DNA of 64,000 nt from an alpha proteobacterium SCGC AAA536-K22 (GCA_000421325.1 ATWQ01000007.1:35007-99006), one strand, 5' to 3'. Counted from the first letter of the stretch, positions 46,792 to 56,434 are shown. The notes: generated by a model not told the origin, from the sequence alone. Numbers and translations: made by a program.

Positions 46792-47709
46792 ATGATTGAT
46801 TTTTTAGATAAGCTTGAAAAAAACTCACATGAAATAGATAGATTTTTAGATCAACACCTACCAGTTGGTAATGGTTTAAACTCAAAACTTTTTGAAGCTA
46901 TGAGGTATTCTTCAATTAAAAGTGGCAAAAAAATTAGAGCTTTTTTAGTTATAGAAACTGGTAAATTTTTAAGTGTTATTAATAATAAAATTATCTCAGG
47001 ATCAAAATATAAGGAATTAGTTACTATTGCTTCAGTAATCGAAGCAATTCATTCTTACTCTCTTATTCACGATGATTTACCTGCAATGGATAACTCACCA
47101 ATAAGAAGAGGAAAACCATCAAATCATATTAAATATGATGATCATACAGCTATTTTAGCAGGAGATGCCCTAATTAGTTGGGCATTTGAAACTATTGGTA
47201 ATGGTAACTTGATAAAAGATCCACAAAAGAGAGCTGATATTTGTTTTATTTTGGCTAAAGCCATCGGTCCGAATGGAATGGTTGGAGGGCAACAAGCTGA
47301 TATGGATTTTAATAATCAAAATAATCTGAGTTTAGAAGAAATTGAATGGATTCAGAATCATAAAACAGGTGCATTAATTTCTTGCTGCTCTCATTTAGCA
47401 TCTATCTTACTAGATGCTAATGATAACCATAAAAATATTCTTATTAATTACGCAAATCATATTGGCTTAGCATTCCAAATAGCTGATGATTTACTGGATT
47501 TAGAAGGTAACGAAGAGGTTATTGGAAAGCCAATTATGCAAGATAAAAAAAATGAAACCCCAAATTTTGTAACAATTTTAGGTAAAAAGAAAGCATCAAA
47601 TAAAGCATTGCAAGTATCCAATGATGCAATAAATTTAATTCAAAAATTTCAATATGGTTCAGAAAATCTTGTATCTTTAGCTAAATATACTGTAAATAGA
47701 AATTATTAA
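46792..47709 (+). CDS. ispA: Farnesyl/geranyl diphosphate synthase
   Basis: 305 residues from ATG at 46792, chosen over TTG at 46789 because AGGGG lies seven bases upstream. The first aspartate-rich motif is DDLPAMD at residues 94–100, followed by RRGKPSNH, and the second is ADDLLDLEG near 224–232 after FQI. These bind the diphosphate-magnesium of the allylic substrate and IPP. The acidic run that usually follows the first motif is replaced by NSP, a small departure. It supplies prenyl chains for quinones and undecaprenyl phosphate, using IPP/DMAPP from IspH. Confidence 0.93.
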   Translation: MIDFLDKLEKNSHEIDRFLDQHLPVGNGLNSKLFEAMRYSSIKSGKKIRAFLVIETGKFLSVINNKIISGSKYKELVTIASVIEAIHSYSLIHDDLPAMDNSPIRRGKPSNHIKYDDHTAILAGDALISWAFETIGNGNLIKDPQKRADICFILAKAIGPNGMVGGQQADMDFNNQNNLSLEEIEWIQNHKTGALISCCSHLASILLDANDNHKNILINYANHIGLAFQIADDLLDLEGNEEVIGKPIMQDKKNETPNFVTILGKKKASNKALQVSNDAINLIQKFQYGSENLVSLAKYTVNRNY

Positions 47710-47741
47710 TTTTAAGAATATTTTTAGGTTTAAATTAATTC

Positions 47742-49694
47742 ATGGCAAATAAAGATAAAAACGACAAACCAACATCCACACCTCTGCTTGACCAGATAAA
47801 TAATCCTAATGATTTAAAGTTTTTAAAAATGGAAGATCTTGAAAACTTATCCTCTGAATTACGAACTGATATGATTGATATTGTCTCTAGAACTGGCGGT
47901 CATTTGGGCGCAGGTCTTGGCGTTGTTGAACTTGCGATTGCTATTCATTATGTTTTTGATACTCCAGATGATCGACTAATATGGGATGTAGGGCATCAAG
48001 CATATCCTCATAAAATATTAACAAATCGAAGACATGAAATGTCTACACTCAGAAAGAAGAATGGCTTGTCAGGATTTACAAAAAGAACAGAATCGATTTA
48101 CGACCCTTTCGGTGCAGGACACTCGTCAACATCTATTTCTGCAGCTTTAGGTATGGCAGTTGCAAGGGATAAACTAGGTAAAACAAATAATGTAATAGCT
48201 GTAATTGGAGATGGAGCTATGAGTGCCGGAATGGCATACGAGGCTATTAATAATGCTGGAGCTCTTAAAACTAATTTATTAATTATATTGAACGATAACG
48301 ATATGTCTATTGCACCTGCAGTTGGAGGATTAAGTAATTATTTATCTAATGTTGTGTCAAGTCGTCCATTTAATAATGTACGAGAAATTGCTAAACAAAT
48401 GGTTAATCTTTTTCCAAAAGAAATAGGAGAAACTGCAAAAAGAGCAGAAAATTTAGCTCGTAATTTTTTAGGTAACGCAGAAGGGACTATCTTTAGTCAA
48501 ATGGGTATGAGTTACTTAGGTCCTGTTGACGGACACGACGTTAAATCTATGGTTAAAATATTAGAAAATTTAAAAAGTGGCCCTCAAGACAAGCCAATTT
48601 TACTGCATGTTGTAACTGAAAAGGGGAGAGGTCATCCGTTTTCTAAAGGGTCTCATGAAAAATATCATGCAGTGTCAGAATTCAATATTGTTACTGGTGA
48701 TTCCGTTAAATCAATTTCTAACGCTCCAACATACACTAACGTTTTTTCAGATACATTATGCAAAGTTGCTGAGAAAGATAAAAAAGTTTTGGCTATTACG
48801 GCTGCAATGCCCTCAGGGACTGGCTTAAATAAATTTGCAGACAAATTTGAAGATAGATTTTATGATGTAGGTATTGCCGAACAACATGCTGTAACATTTG
48901 CTGCAGGTATGGCTTCAGAGGGTTTAAAACCATTTGTTGTTATTTACTCAACTTTTTTACAAAGGGCTTACGACCAGGTTATTCATGACGTGGTAATTCA
49001 AAAGTTACCAGTTAGATTTATGCTTGATAGAGCAGGTTTTGTTGGAGCTGATGGAGCCACTCATTCGGGATCTTTTGATTTGGCATATCTTTGCTGTTTA
49101 CCAAATGTAGTTGTTATGGCACCAAGTGATGAAAGTGAGCTAGCTAATATGGTTTTTACATCTGCAAGTTATAGCAAGGGTCCTATTTTTTGTAGATATC
49201 CCAGAGGTGAAGGTGAAGGGGTAGAGCTTCCCGAATCTTTAAAAAATATAGAGATTGGTAAGGGACGAATTATTAGAGAGGGAGAAGATTTAGCTATTCT
49301 TGCTTTAGGAACAAGAGTAGGAACTGCGTTAAAGGTTGCAGATATTTTAATTGCAGATAGTTGTTCAATAACTGTCGCGGACGCTAGATTTGCTAAACCA
49401 ATTGATACAGATTTAGTTGAAAAACTATGGAATGATCATCAAAAGCTAATCATAATAGAAGAGGGTTCGGCTGGTGGATTTAGTTCGCATTGTTTACATT
49501 TTTTATCTTCAAAAGGTATCCTTAATCAAAATGATAAAGAAATTAGATGTTTAACTATGCCGGATCATTTCCAAGATCATGCCTCTCAAAACGAGCAATT
49601 AGCTAAAGCAGGCTTAGACGTAAACGGATTGCTAAATACCGTTCGTGATATGATTACTACTTTACCCTTAAACAATGAATTTCTTGTTAAGTGA
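47742..49694 (+). CDS. dxs: 1-deoxy-D-xylulose-5-phosphate synthase
   Basis: 650 residues. The ThDP motif is VIGDGAMSAGMAYEAINNAG near 154–173, preceded by the DVGHQAYPHKILT histidine segment. The second half has the catalytic glutamate in YDVGIAEQHAVTFAAGMA near 380 and DRAGFVGADGATHSG. It condenses pyruvate with glyceraldehyde-3-phosphate, the entry step of the MEP pathway. It starts 32 bases after ispA and ends at TGA 49692–49694, in the same reading frame as the following tlyA. Confidence 0.96.
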   Translation: MANKDKNDKPTSTPLLDQINNPNDLKFLKMEDLENLSSELRTDMIDIVSRTGGHLGAGLGVVELAIAIHYVFDTPDDRLIWDVGHQAYPHKILTNRRHEMSTLRKKNGLSGFTKRTESIYDPFGAGHSSTSISAALGMAVARDKLGKTNNVIAVIGDGAMSAGMAYEAINNAGALKTNLLIILNDNDMSIAPAVGGLSNYLSNVVSSRPFNNVREIAKQMVNLFPKEIGETAKRAENLARNFLGNAEGTIFSQMGMSYLGPVDGHDVKSMVKILENLKSGPQDKPILLHVVTEKGRGHPFSKGSHEKYHAVSEFNIVTGDSVKSISNAPTYTNVFSDTLCKVAEKDKKVLAITAAMPSGTGLNKFADKFEDRFYDVGIAEQHAVTFAAGMASEGLKPFVVIYSTFLQRAYDQVIHDVVIQKLPVRFMLDRAGFVGADGATHSGSFDLAYLCCLPNVVVMAPSDESELANMVFTSASYSKGPIFCRYPRGEGEGVELPESLKNIEIGKGRIIREGEDLAILALGTRVGTALKVADILIADSCSITVADARFAKPIDTDLVEKLWNDHQKLIIIEEGSAGGFSSHCLHFLSSKGILNQNDKEIRCLTMPDHFQDHASQNEQLAKAGLDVNGLLNTVRDMITTLPLNNEFLVK

Positions 49695-49712
49695 TTTATA
49701 AAACTAATTTTC

Positions 49713-49716
49713 AAGG
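49713..49716 (+). promoter_or_regulatory. Ribosome binding site deciding the tlyA start
   Basis: AAGG at 49713–49716 lies eight bases before the ATA at 49725. There is no purine-rich site at a useful distance before the in-frame ATG at 49752. This supports initiation at or near the ATA, which restores the full S4 domain. Confidence 0.45.
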
Positions 49717-49724
49717 TTTTTAAA

Positions 49725-50459
49725 ATAACAAAAGAACGAATAGATAAACTCATGGTCTCAAATGGTCTTGCTAAAAGTAGGGAGCAAGCTAGTTCTCTTC
49801 TTATGTCGGGTAATGTGTTTGTTAATGAAAAACGCATTGAAAAGCCAGGACAACAAGTCCAAACAGATTCAAAAATTGAAATAAAGGGTAAAACTTATCC
49901 CTGGGTTTCAAGAGGAGGTGTTAAGTTAGAAAAAGCTATCTTAGAATTCAATCTTAATTGTAATTTGATAACAGCACTTGATATTGGAGCAAGTACTGGC
50001 GGTTTCACAGACGTTTTATTATCAAGAGGAGCAAAAAAAATTTACGCAGTTGATGTTGGTTATGGTCAATTAGATTGGAAATTAAGACAAGACGAACGAG
50101 TAATTGTTAAAGAAAAAACTAATGCACGTTTTTTAACAGATCAAATTATAAAAGATCCATTGGATGCAATAGTATGTGACGCGTCTTTCATATCATTGAA
50201 AAAAGTTCTACTTCCAGGACTAAGTTTGTTAAAAACTAAGGGGTGGCTAGCCGCTCTAATTAAACCTCAGTTTGAGGTAGGCAAAGGTCTTGTTGGTAAA
50301 GGTGGTGTTGTAAGAGATCCTAAATTACATCAAGAAGTTATAACTGATATTAAAAATTGGGTTCAATATGATATGAAAATGAACTTGTCAGGTGTCGTAG
50401 AAAGTCCTTTGTTAGGACCTAGCGGTAATAAAGAGTTTGTAATTGTAGCTACTAAATAA
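49725..50459 (+). CDS. tlyA: TlyA family rRNA 2'-O-methyltransferase, probable ATA start
   Basis: 244 residues from ATA at 49725, or 235 from ATG at 49752. Homologues begin with a pattern like TKxRLDxLLVxxGLA, and here TKERIDKLMVSNGLAKSR is only complete if translation starts upstream of the ATG. The S4 domain (about 5–65) is followed by a FtsJ-like methyltransferase with ALDIGASTGGFTDVLL, YAVDVGYGQL, CDASFISL and LIKPQFEVG. TlyA methylates 16S and/or 23S rRNA cytidines at the ribose. It follows dxs by 30 bases. The upstream residues are in the same frame as dxs, separated only by its TGA. Confidence 0.86.
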   Translation: MTKERIDKLMVSNGLAKSREQASSLLMSGNVFVNEKRIEKPGQQVQTDSKIEIKGKTYPWVSRGGVKLEKAILEFNLNCNLITALDIGASTGGFTDVLLSRGAKKIYAVDVGYGQLDWKLRQDERVIVKEKTNARFLTDQIIKDPLDAIVCDASFISLKKVLLPGLSLLKTKGWLAALIKPQFEVGKGLVGKGGVVRDPKLHQEVITDIKNWVQYDMKMNLSGVVESPLLGPSGNKEFVIVATK

Positions 50460-50472
50460 TATTAAAAGGTAT

Positions 50473-51567
50473 CTATTTAATTTCTCCAATTTGACTTTCA
50501 TGCCCTAATAATTGATCAAGTATAGTTATGGCCATCATTGCCTCGGCGACTGGAACCGCTCTAATACCAACGCAAGGATCATGTCTTCCTTTTGTTTTAA
50601 TTTGAATTGCTTCATTATCTAAATCTATGGAGTTTTTTTCTTTAAGTATAGAACTTGTTGGTTTAACTATAAATCTTGTAACAATAGGTTGCCCAGATGA
50701 AATTCCACCTAGTATTCCTCCGGAGTGGTTAGAACCAAAGTAATAATCCCCTTTATTATCTGGAAAAATTTCATCATTTGATTCTTCACCAGTTAAAGAA
50801 GCTAGGTCAAAACCAGAACCAATTTCAACTCCTTTAACTGCATTTATACTCATCATAGCTTCGGCAATTTGACTATCTAGTTTTTTATATACAGGGCTTC
50901 CCAAGCCTCTTGGTACATTTTCAGCGATCACTTCAATTATAGCACCTGCACTATTTCCATTTTTTCTTAAGTCATCCAACCATATTTCCCATTCTTTCGC
51001 GGCTTCACTATCTCCGCAGAAAAAAGGGTTGTTATTAACTTCGTTCCAATTAAAATTTTCTCTGTTTATTCTATTGGGACCCATTTGAATAACACTAGCT
51101 CTTACCTTTATAGGAATTTTTAATTTGTGCTGTAATACTTTAAAAGCTATCGCTCCAGCGGCAACCCTTACTGCAGTTTCCCTAGCACTTGATCTGCCTC
51201 CGCCCCTATAATCTCTGATCCCATACTTATTTTGGTAAGTAATGTCAGCATGTCCTGGTCTAAATTGTTTAGCAATTTCAGTATAATCTTTACTTCTCTG
51301 ATCTTCATTTTTAATATGAAGCGCCATAGGATGTCCTGTGGTTTTGCCTTCAAAAGTTCCTGAAAGAATTTCAACAGTATCACTTTCTTTCCTTTGTGTG
51401 ACAAATTTAGATTGACCTGGTTTTCTTCTATCTAAGTAATATTGAATATCTTTTTCTTCTATTGAAACTAATGGTGGAATACCATCAACTACGCATCCAA
51501 TTGCCTTACCATGACTCTCACCGAAGCTTGTGAATCTGAAAATATTTCCAAAAGAGTTGCTTGCCAT
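50473..51567 (-). CDS. aroC: Chorismate synthase
   Basis: 364 residues with the family signatures [17 protein letters not shown] near 17–33, [27 protein letters not shown] near 110–136 and [18 protein letters not shown] near 331–348. It converts EPSP to chorismate using reduced FMN. It is 33 bases downstream of fabI and convergent with tlyA across 13 bases. Confidence 0.96.
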   Translation of the reverse strand: MASNSFGNIFRFTSFGESHGKAIGCVVDGIPPLVSIEEKDIQYYLDRRKPGQSKFVTQRKESDTVEILSGTFEGKTTGHPMALHIKNEDQRSKDYTEIAKQFRPGHADITYQNKYGIRDYRGGGRSSARETAVRVAAGAIAFKVLQHKLKIPIKVRASVIQMGPNRINRENFNWNEVNNNPFFCGDSEAAKEWEIWLDDLRKNGNSAGAIIEVIAENVPRGLGSPVYKKLDSQIAEAMMSINAVKGVEIGSGFDLASLTGEESNDEIFPDNKGDYYFGSNHSGGILGGISSGQPIVTRFIVKPTSSILKEKNSIDLDNEAIQIKTKGRHDPCVGIRAVPVAEAMMAITILDQLLGHESQIGEIK

Positions 51568-51600
51568 TTAAATTCTTTCAAATAGATAAGTTTTGATAAA

Positions 51601-52434
51601 TTAGTACTCTTTTTTTTCTGGAGACATATCTGGAGCGTCAATTGCTTTCATGCCAACGACATGATAACCACAATCAACATGATGCGTTTCTCCGGTTACC
51701 CCAGCTGATAAGTCTGACAAAAGATAAACTCCACATCCACCAACGTCATTTAATGTTACATTTCTTCTCAATGGAGAATTATATTGGTTCCATTTTAATA
51801 TATATCTGAAGTCTCCTATACCGCTTGCTGCGAGTGTTTTAATAGGACCTGCAGATAAACTATTGACTCTTATTTTGTCATTTCCCAAATCAGCTGCTAA
51901 ATATCTCACAGAAGATTCAAGGGCGGCTTTTGCCACACCCATTACATTATAATGTGGCATCACTTTCTCTGCACCATAATATGTCAATGTAATCATTGAA
52001 CCGCCATTAGGCATCATCTTAGCAGCTCTTTGAGCTACTGCGGTAAATGAATATACAGATATGTCCATTGTTTTATAAAAATTTTCTCTTGTCGTATCAA
52101 CATATTCACCTTTTAATTCTTCTTTGTCTGAATAAGCTATTGCATGAACTACAAAATCAATAGTATCCCATTTTTCTTTTAATAAATTAAAGGTTTCGTC
52201 AATTGCTTCATCGCTAGAAACATCACAAGGTATTATGATGCTAGAGCCAACTTTCTCAGCCAGAGGTCTAACTCTTTTCTCAAGTGCATCACCTTGATAA
52301 GTGAATGCTATTTCTGCTCCTTGTTTTGCAACTGCTTCAGCTATGCCCCAAGCTATAGACCTATCATTAGCTACTCCCATAACTATACCACGTTTGCCAT
52401 TCATGATTCCGTTATTGAGTTTTTCTTTTTCCAT
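51601..52434 (-). CDS. fabI: Enoyl-ACP reductase (NADH), FabI type
   Basis: 277 residues. The divergent SDR cofactor motif GVANDRSIAWGIAEA is at 21–35. The catalytic Tyr-x6-Tyr-xxx-Met-xxx-Lys pattern specific to FabI is seen in TYYGAEKVMPHYNVMGVAKAALE, and LSAGPIKTLAASGIGDF follows. It reduces the enoyl-ACP double bond at the end of each fatty acid elongation cycle. AGGAAG lies six bases before the ATG, and a perfect 18-base palindrome sits just upstream of that. Confidence 0.95.
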   Translation of the reverse strand: MEKEKLNNGIMNGKRGIVMGVANDRSIAWGIAEAVAKQGAEIAFTYQGDALEKRVRPLAEKVGSSIIIPCDVSSDEAIDETFNLLKEKWDTIDFVVHAIAYSDKEELKGEYVDTTRENFYKTMDISVYSFTAVAQRAAKMMPNGGSMITLTYYGAEKVMPHYNVMGVAKAALESSVRYLAADLGNDKIRVNSLSAGPIKTLAASGIGDFRYILKWNQYNSPLRRNVTLNDVGGCGVYLLSDLSAGVTGETHHVDCGYHVVGMKAIDAPDMSPEKKEY

Positions 52435-52450
52435 AATTAACTTCCTGATC

Positions 52451-52468
52451 TTTAGTAAAGTTACTAAA
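52451..52468. promoter_or_regulatory. 18-bp palindrome upstream of fabI, candidate operator
   Basis: TTTAGTAA-AG-TTACTAAA is an inverted repeat with two perfect 8-base arms and a 2-base centre, beginning 17 bases upstream of the fabI start codon and just ahead of its ribosome site. A 2-base loop makes it a poor RNA hairpin but a good site for a dimeric repressor. No regulator for it is encoded next door, and the role is inferred. Confidence 0.45.
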
Positions 52469-52547
52469 TTAAAATAGCTTTATATAATAATTTTATTATA
52501 TGATTAATTACTTTAATTTAATATATTTAATATCAAAAATTTGAAAC

Positions 52548-53078
52548 TTAATTAAGAGAATAACTTATTTTCTTTGTTAACGTTATTAAATCACCGGGGT
52601 TATATGATCTATTACTATTGAAAGATATAGTTTCTCCATCTACGTCTATAATCAATCTATATCCACTAATTCTTTCGGTCGTTTCTGTATGTATAACCTT
52701 TTGAATACGACAAACTTCTTTATCAACAAAATTTTGGTTTGCAGCTGCCTTGTCACTTCTAACGACTTCTGATCCGATTAAGGCTCCTAAAGCTGTAGCA
52801 CCTGACTTACCTCCACCATCGCCAAGCCTGTTTCCAATAGCACCTCCAATTAAAGCCCCTATAAAATTATCTGCACCAAATTTATTTGCATCTTGATTTA
52901 CTGGAACTCTTTGAATTGAGCATCTTTTCTCATCTCTTGGCACTTTTTGTGTTGTATATGTTTTAAGAACTTCAACTGATGATACAGACCCTGTTACTTG
53001 ATAAAAATTTGTTTTAGAGTAACCATTACTTGAAAATAATATTATTAATCCAAACAATAAAAAAACTTTTTTAAGCAT
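52548..53078 (-). CDS. Secreted glycine-zipper protein
   Basis: 176 residues. A signal peptide (about 1–21, ending NGYSK) precedes a segment with GADNFIGALIGGAIGNRLGDGGGKSGATALGALIGSEV (described here as two glycine-zipper helices, residues about 73–110). This is the 2TM glycine-zipper domain found in Rickettsia 17-kDa-antigen-like envelope proteins. The remainder is beta-rich with two cysteines. There is no lipobox. An outer-envelope role is likely but unproven. It is separated from fabI by 113 bases. Confidence 0.8.
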   Translation of the reverse strand: MLKKVFLLFGLIILFSSNGYSKTNFYQVTGSVSSVEVLKTYTTQKVPRDEKRCSIQRVPVNQDANKFGADNFIGALIGGAIGNRLGDGGGKSGATALGALIGSEVVRSDKAAANQNFVDKEVCRIQKVIHTETTERISGYRLIIDVDGETISFNSNRSYNPGDLITLTKKISYSLN

Positions 53079-53191
53079 ATAAACCTCATTTTATTCTTTT
53101 AAATATAAACTTATGGTTTATATATATCTTTGAAATATGGCAAAATTAGTACTAAAATCTAAAAATAACATAATCGAAATGGAGCTGATGG

Positions 53192-53785
53192 TTGGAATTA
53201 AAAAGGATAGTAGATCCAATACTATTATTTAAAACATGGTTGTCTGAAGCTGAAAAAAAAGAAATTAGAGACCCTAATGCTATGCAATTAGCAACTGTGT
53301 CCAAAAATGGTATGCCTTCAGTGAGGACCGTTTTATTAAAAGATATTATTAATGGAGATTTTGTTTTTTATACAAACTATGAAAGTCGTAAATCTGAAGA
53401 AATAAATGAAACAGCAAAAGGTGCTATTTGCTTTTATTGGAAAAGTTTAAACCGTCAAGTAAGATTAGTAGGAAGTATACAAAAGGTTTCTGACGAGATT
53501 TCTGACGAATATTACCAATCTCGTTCAAAAGGTAGTAGAATTGGTGCTTGGGCATCAAAACAATCAAAAGAATTAGAATCTCGAGAGATTTTGATGGAAG
53601 AGGTAAAATTATTTGAAGCTAAATACAATGATGACATACCTCGTCCAAGTTTTTGGGGTGGTTTTGCTCTAAAGCCTGTTGAGTTTGAATTCTGGGAAGA
53701 TGGTGATTTTAGGCTACATGACAGATTTATTTTAAGGCCTACAAAAATAAAAAATGAATGGATTGCTAAACGTCATTACCCTTAG
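53192..53785 (+). CDS. pdxH: Pyridoxamine 5'-phosphate oxidase
   Basis: 197 residues. MQLATVSKNGMPSVRTVLLKDI, FYTNYESRKSEEI, WKSLNRQVRLVGSIQKVS and the C-terminal LHDRFILRP–WIAKRHYP are all PdxH signatures; the last supplies substrate-binding Arg and His. It oxidises PNP/PMP to PLP with FMN. The TTG at 53192 must be the start because an in-frame TGA lies two codons upstream, and GGAG is seven bases before it. The last four bases overlap the convergent MFS gene. Confidence 0.94.
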   Translation: MELKRIVDPILLFKTWLSEAEKKEIRDPNAMQLATVSKNGMPSVRTVLLKDIINGDFVFYTNYESRKSEEINETAKGAICFYWKSLNRQVRLVGSIQKVSDEISDEYYQSRSKGSRIGAWASKQSKELESREILMEEVKLFEAKYNDDIPRPSFWGGFALKPVEFEFWEDGDFRLHDRFILRPTKIKNEWIAKRHYP

Positions 53786-55044
53786 GATTTATCTCTGTTT
53801 TTCCTGAATTCTATTAAGCTCATTATTATAAAAATAACGTAGAAAATTATAAGTAATCCTAAAAATAAACCAAAGCCCGCTTTGTACGCTTCTATTGAAT
53901 ATCCGCTTTGTTTTCCTGGTTCAATTATCTGCATGATAAATCCAATTGCATACTGAACGATAAAAGCCATCAAAAAGCATATTAAATTTATGGCTGTGGA
54001 TGCGCGAGCTGCATAACTTGTTGGAAAGTGCTGACTTAAACCAGCATAAGCTAGTGTTGCAGCTAATGACGTTATGCTTAAAACAACCCATGGCCATATA
54101 GCCTTTGGCATTAACCCAAATGTTATTATAGTGAACGGTATTATAAAAACTAGTAACGCCCCACCCATTACGCCAACAGGAGAAATATTAAATCTTCTTA
54201 AATAATCTGTAATTATACCTAAAGATGTTGTCCCAATCGTCATCATGATTGTAGAAATAAAGAGGATGTTAGCAATTTCATTCTTGTTAAAATTACCTAT
54301 ATCAGAAAGCCAGGGGCCTGCCCATAACCCTAATATTGCAAGTCCAGTTCCTCCTGCGATTCCTGATAATGGGCCAATTCTCCAAAAAGCATAGCTAGTA
54401 TAAATATCTTTTAACACCTTCAAAATTGGTAATATTTCTTCATTGTTAAGAGTTTCCTTTTTTTCTGGAACTACAAAAAAAATCAGCAATCCAATAAAGA
54501 TTGTAGTTACTCCAAGGAATAAATAAACTCCTCTCCAATCAGTTATTTGCAATGCCATTTCCAAAGGTGTCGACGCTACAATAGCACCCATGCCACCTGC
54601 TGACATGAATAGACCTATTAGAAGTGGGAGTCTTTCTTTAGGAAACCAAATGGCAAAAGCTTTAAATGCTCCCATTAAAGCGCCAGAAACCCCTAACCCT
54701 ATTAAACCACGAGCTGTCACAAGTGACCAAACATCATTTCCCAGACTAAATAATATAGCTCCGGTAGCAGCTACTAAAAATAGTATGCTCTGAACTCTTC
54801 TAGCACCATATTTATCAAGCAAAACTCCTAAGGGTAATTGAAATAAACCAAATGTTAAAAAATATGCAGATGTAATTAAGCCAAGTTGTTCTGCATTTAG
54901 ACTTAAATCATTACTTAGGTAGGGAGCAAGAACTGCATTAGTAGATCGGTAGAGATAAGATAAGAAATATCCACAAGCGAAGGGTAAGAAAATAAAAGTA
55001 AATTTTTGCAAGTTTGTTTCAGGAAGAATATTCATTCGTCTCAT
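53782..55044 (-). CDS. Major facilitator superfamily transporter
   Basis: 420 residues from the ATG at 55044, which has GGAG ten bases upstream; a TTG ten codons earlier lacks a site. Twelve hydrophobic helices, with the MFS motif A GVLLDKYGARRV after helix 2 (near 80–91) and LIGLGVSGALMGAFKAFAIWFPKERL in helices 4–5. Substrate cannot be told; organic anions or sugar phosphates are both possible. The divergent neighbour is an M20 hydrolase, which may share the substrate pathway. The stop overlaps pdxH by four bases. Confidence 0.87.
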   Translation of the reverse strand: MRRMNILPETNLQKFTFIFLPFACGYFLSYLYRSTNAVLAPYLSNDLSLNAEQLGLITSAYFLTFGLFQLPLGVLLDKYGARRVQSILFLVAATGAILFSLGNDVWSLVTARGLIGLGVSGALMGAFKAFAIWFPKERLPLLIGLFMSAGGMGAIVASTPLEMALQITDWRGVYLFLGVTTIFIGLLIFFVVPEKKETLNNEEILPILKVLKDIYTSYAFWRIGPLSGIAGGTGLAILGLWAGPWLSDIGNFNKNEIANILFISTIMMTIGTTSLGIITDYLRRFNISPVGVMGGALLVFIIPFTIITFGLMPKAIWPWVVLSITSLAATLAYAGLSQHFPTSYAARASTAINLICFLMAFIVQYAIGFIMQIIEPGKQSGYSIEAYKAGFGLFLGLLIIFYVIFIIMSLIEFRKNRDKS

Positions 55045-55155
55045 ATCTGTTAAACTCCAAAAACAATTATTCAATATATGATTTGTATACTGTAAAATTA
55101 AATTTGATCAAATTAGTATAAAAATTATTATTATAGTAGCATAATGATTAGAAAG

Positions 55156-55185
55156 TTGACCTTTTCTTTTAAGAGTATTTATAAT
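55156..55185 (+). promoter_or_regulatory. Sigma-70-type promoter upstream of the M20 hydrolase gene
   Basis: A near-perfect −35 TTGACC at 55156–55161 and −10 TATAAT at 55180–55185 are separated by 18 bases. Transcription would begin near 55192, right at the AAGGAG ribosome site (55193–55198), giving a leader of about a dozen bases. This also excludes the upstream ATG at 55184 as the start of the hydrolase. Confidence 0.7.
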
Positions 55186-55204
55186 GATTCGTAAGGAGAG
55201 TGAC

Positions 55205-56392
55205 ATGAAAATATCTAACGAAATTATAAATATTGTTCCTGAAATAAAAAAATGGAGGCAACAATTGCATGCGCATCCAGAGCTTGGATACGAAGAGCAA
55301 TGGACATCTAATTTTGTTGCAGAAAAACTCGAATCTTTTGGTTTAGAGATTCATAGAGGATTCGGAAAAACAGGAATTGTTGGCGTTTTAAAGGGGCTTG
55401 ATCCTACTCTTGGTGGTGGAGGGAACAAGGCAATTGGTTTAAGGGCTGACATGGATGCTTTACCAATGACCGAAGAAAATGACTTTTCTTATAAATCAAA
55501 ATTTGAAGGTCGTATGCACGCATGTGGTCATGATGGTCACACAGCTATGCTACTTGGAGCAGCTAAATTATTATCTTTAAAAAATGATTTTAATGGAACA
55601 GTATACTTCATATTCCAACCCGCAGAAGAAGGTGGTGGTGGTGGTCTTGCCATGATAGACGATGGTCTGTTTGAACAATTTCCTATGGATAGCGTTTGGG
55701 GAATGCATAATTGGCCAGGTATGAATGAAGGTAGCGTTGCAATACATAAAGGTTCCGTGATGGCTGCAGCCGATAAATTTGAAGTCACCATAAATGGAAA
55801 CGGTGGTCATGCTGCAATGCCTCAAGCAACAAATGATCCTGTTTTAGCTGTTACTGCTATTGTTCAAGCCTTGCAGCAAATAGTTTCACGTAGACAGAAT
55901 CCACTTGACGCAGTTGTTGTCTCCGTAACTCAAATTAACGCAGGATCTGGATTTAACATTATACCTCAAAAAGCAGATTTTATTGGTACTATTAGGACTG
56001 TTAATCCTGATACGAGAATAAATGTTCATAAACAATTCACAGAAATATGTAATGCTACGGCACTAGCCTATGGATGTGTAGCAGACGTGTCTATTATTAA
56101 AGGTTACCCAGTAACGGTGAATGATGTTCAATCTAGTGAAAAAGCAATTGAAGTTTCATCCAATTTATTTGGTAAAGATTCAGTAAAAACTAATATGGCT
56201 CCTTCTATGGGAGCAGAAGATTTTGCCTATATGTTAGAAAAAATTCCAGGATCATATATTTGGTTGGGTGCGGGTGAAGGAAAGTCAGGTTGTATGCTTC
56301 ATAATACTAAATATGATTTTAACGATAACATCATACCTTTAGGTATTTCGTACTGGGAGCGATTAGTTAAATCGGAATTACCTCTTAGATAA
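55205..56392 (+). CDS. M20 family amidohydrolase (hippurate hydrolase-like)
   Basis: 395 residues from ATG at 55205, with AAGGAG six bases upstream. The metal site is visible: ADMDALPM near 83–90, the HACGHDGHTAMLLGAA cysteine and histidines near 104–119, PAEEGGGGG near 139–147, HNWP near 165 and GAEDFAYM near 340. The dimerisation domain begins around GNGGHAAMPQATNDP. Such enzymes hydrolyse N-acyl amino acids or peptides; the natural substrate is unknown. It is divergent from the MFS transporter gene. Confidence 0.9.
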   Translation: MKISNEIINIVPEIKKWRQQLHAHPELGYEEQWTSNFVAEKLESFGLEIHRGFGKTGIVGVLKGLDPTLGGGGNKAIGLRADMDALPMTEENDFSYKSKFEGRMHACGHDGHTAMLLGAAKLLSLKNDFNGTVYFIFQPAEEGGGGGLAMIDDGLFEQFPMDSVWGMHNWPGMNEGSVAIHKGSVMAAADKFEVTINGNGGHAAMPQATNDPVLAVTAIVQALQQIVSRRQNPLDAVVVSVTQINAGSGFNIIPQKADFIGTIRTVNPDTRINVHKQFTEICNATALAYGCVADVSIIKGYPVTVNDVQSSEKAIEVSSNLFGKDSVKTNMAPSMGAEDFAYMLEKIPGSYIWLGAGEGKSGCMLHNTKYDFNDNIIPLGISYWERLVKSELPLR

Positions 56393-56434
56393 TATTGATA
56401 GACTTGTTTACAGTTTACTAATATATATTGTTGT

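Noticed and set aside
55184..55204. Upstream ATG as start of the M20 hydrolase
   Set aside because: It overlaps the −10 box and lies upstream of the expected transcription start, whereas ATG 55205 has a perfect ribosome site.
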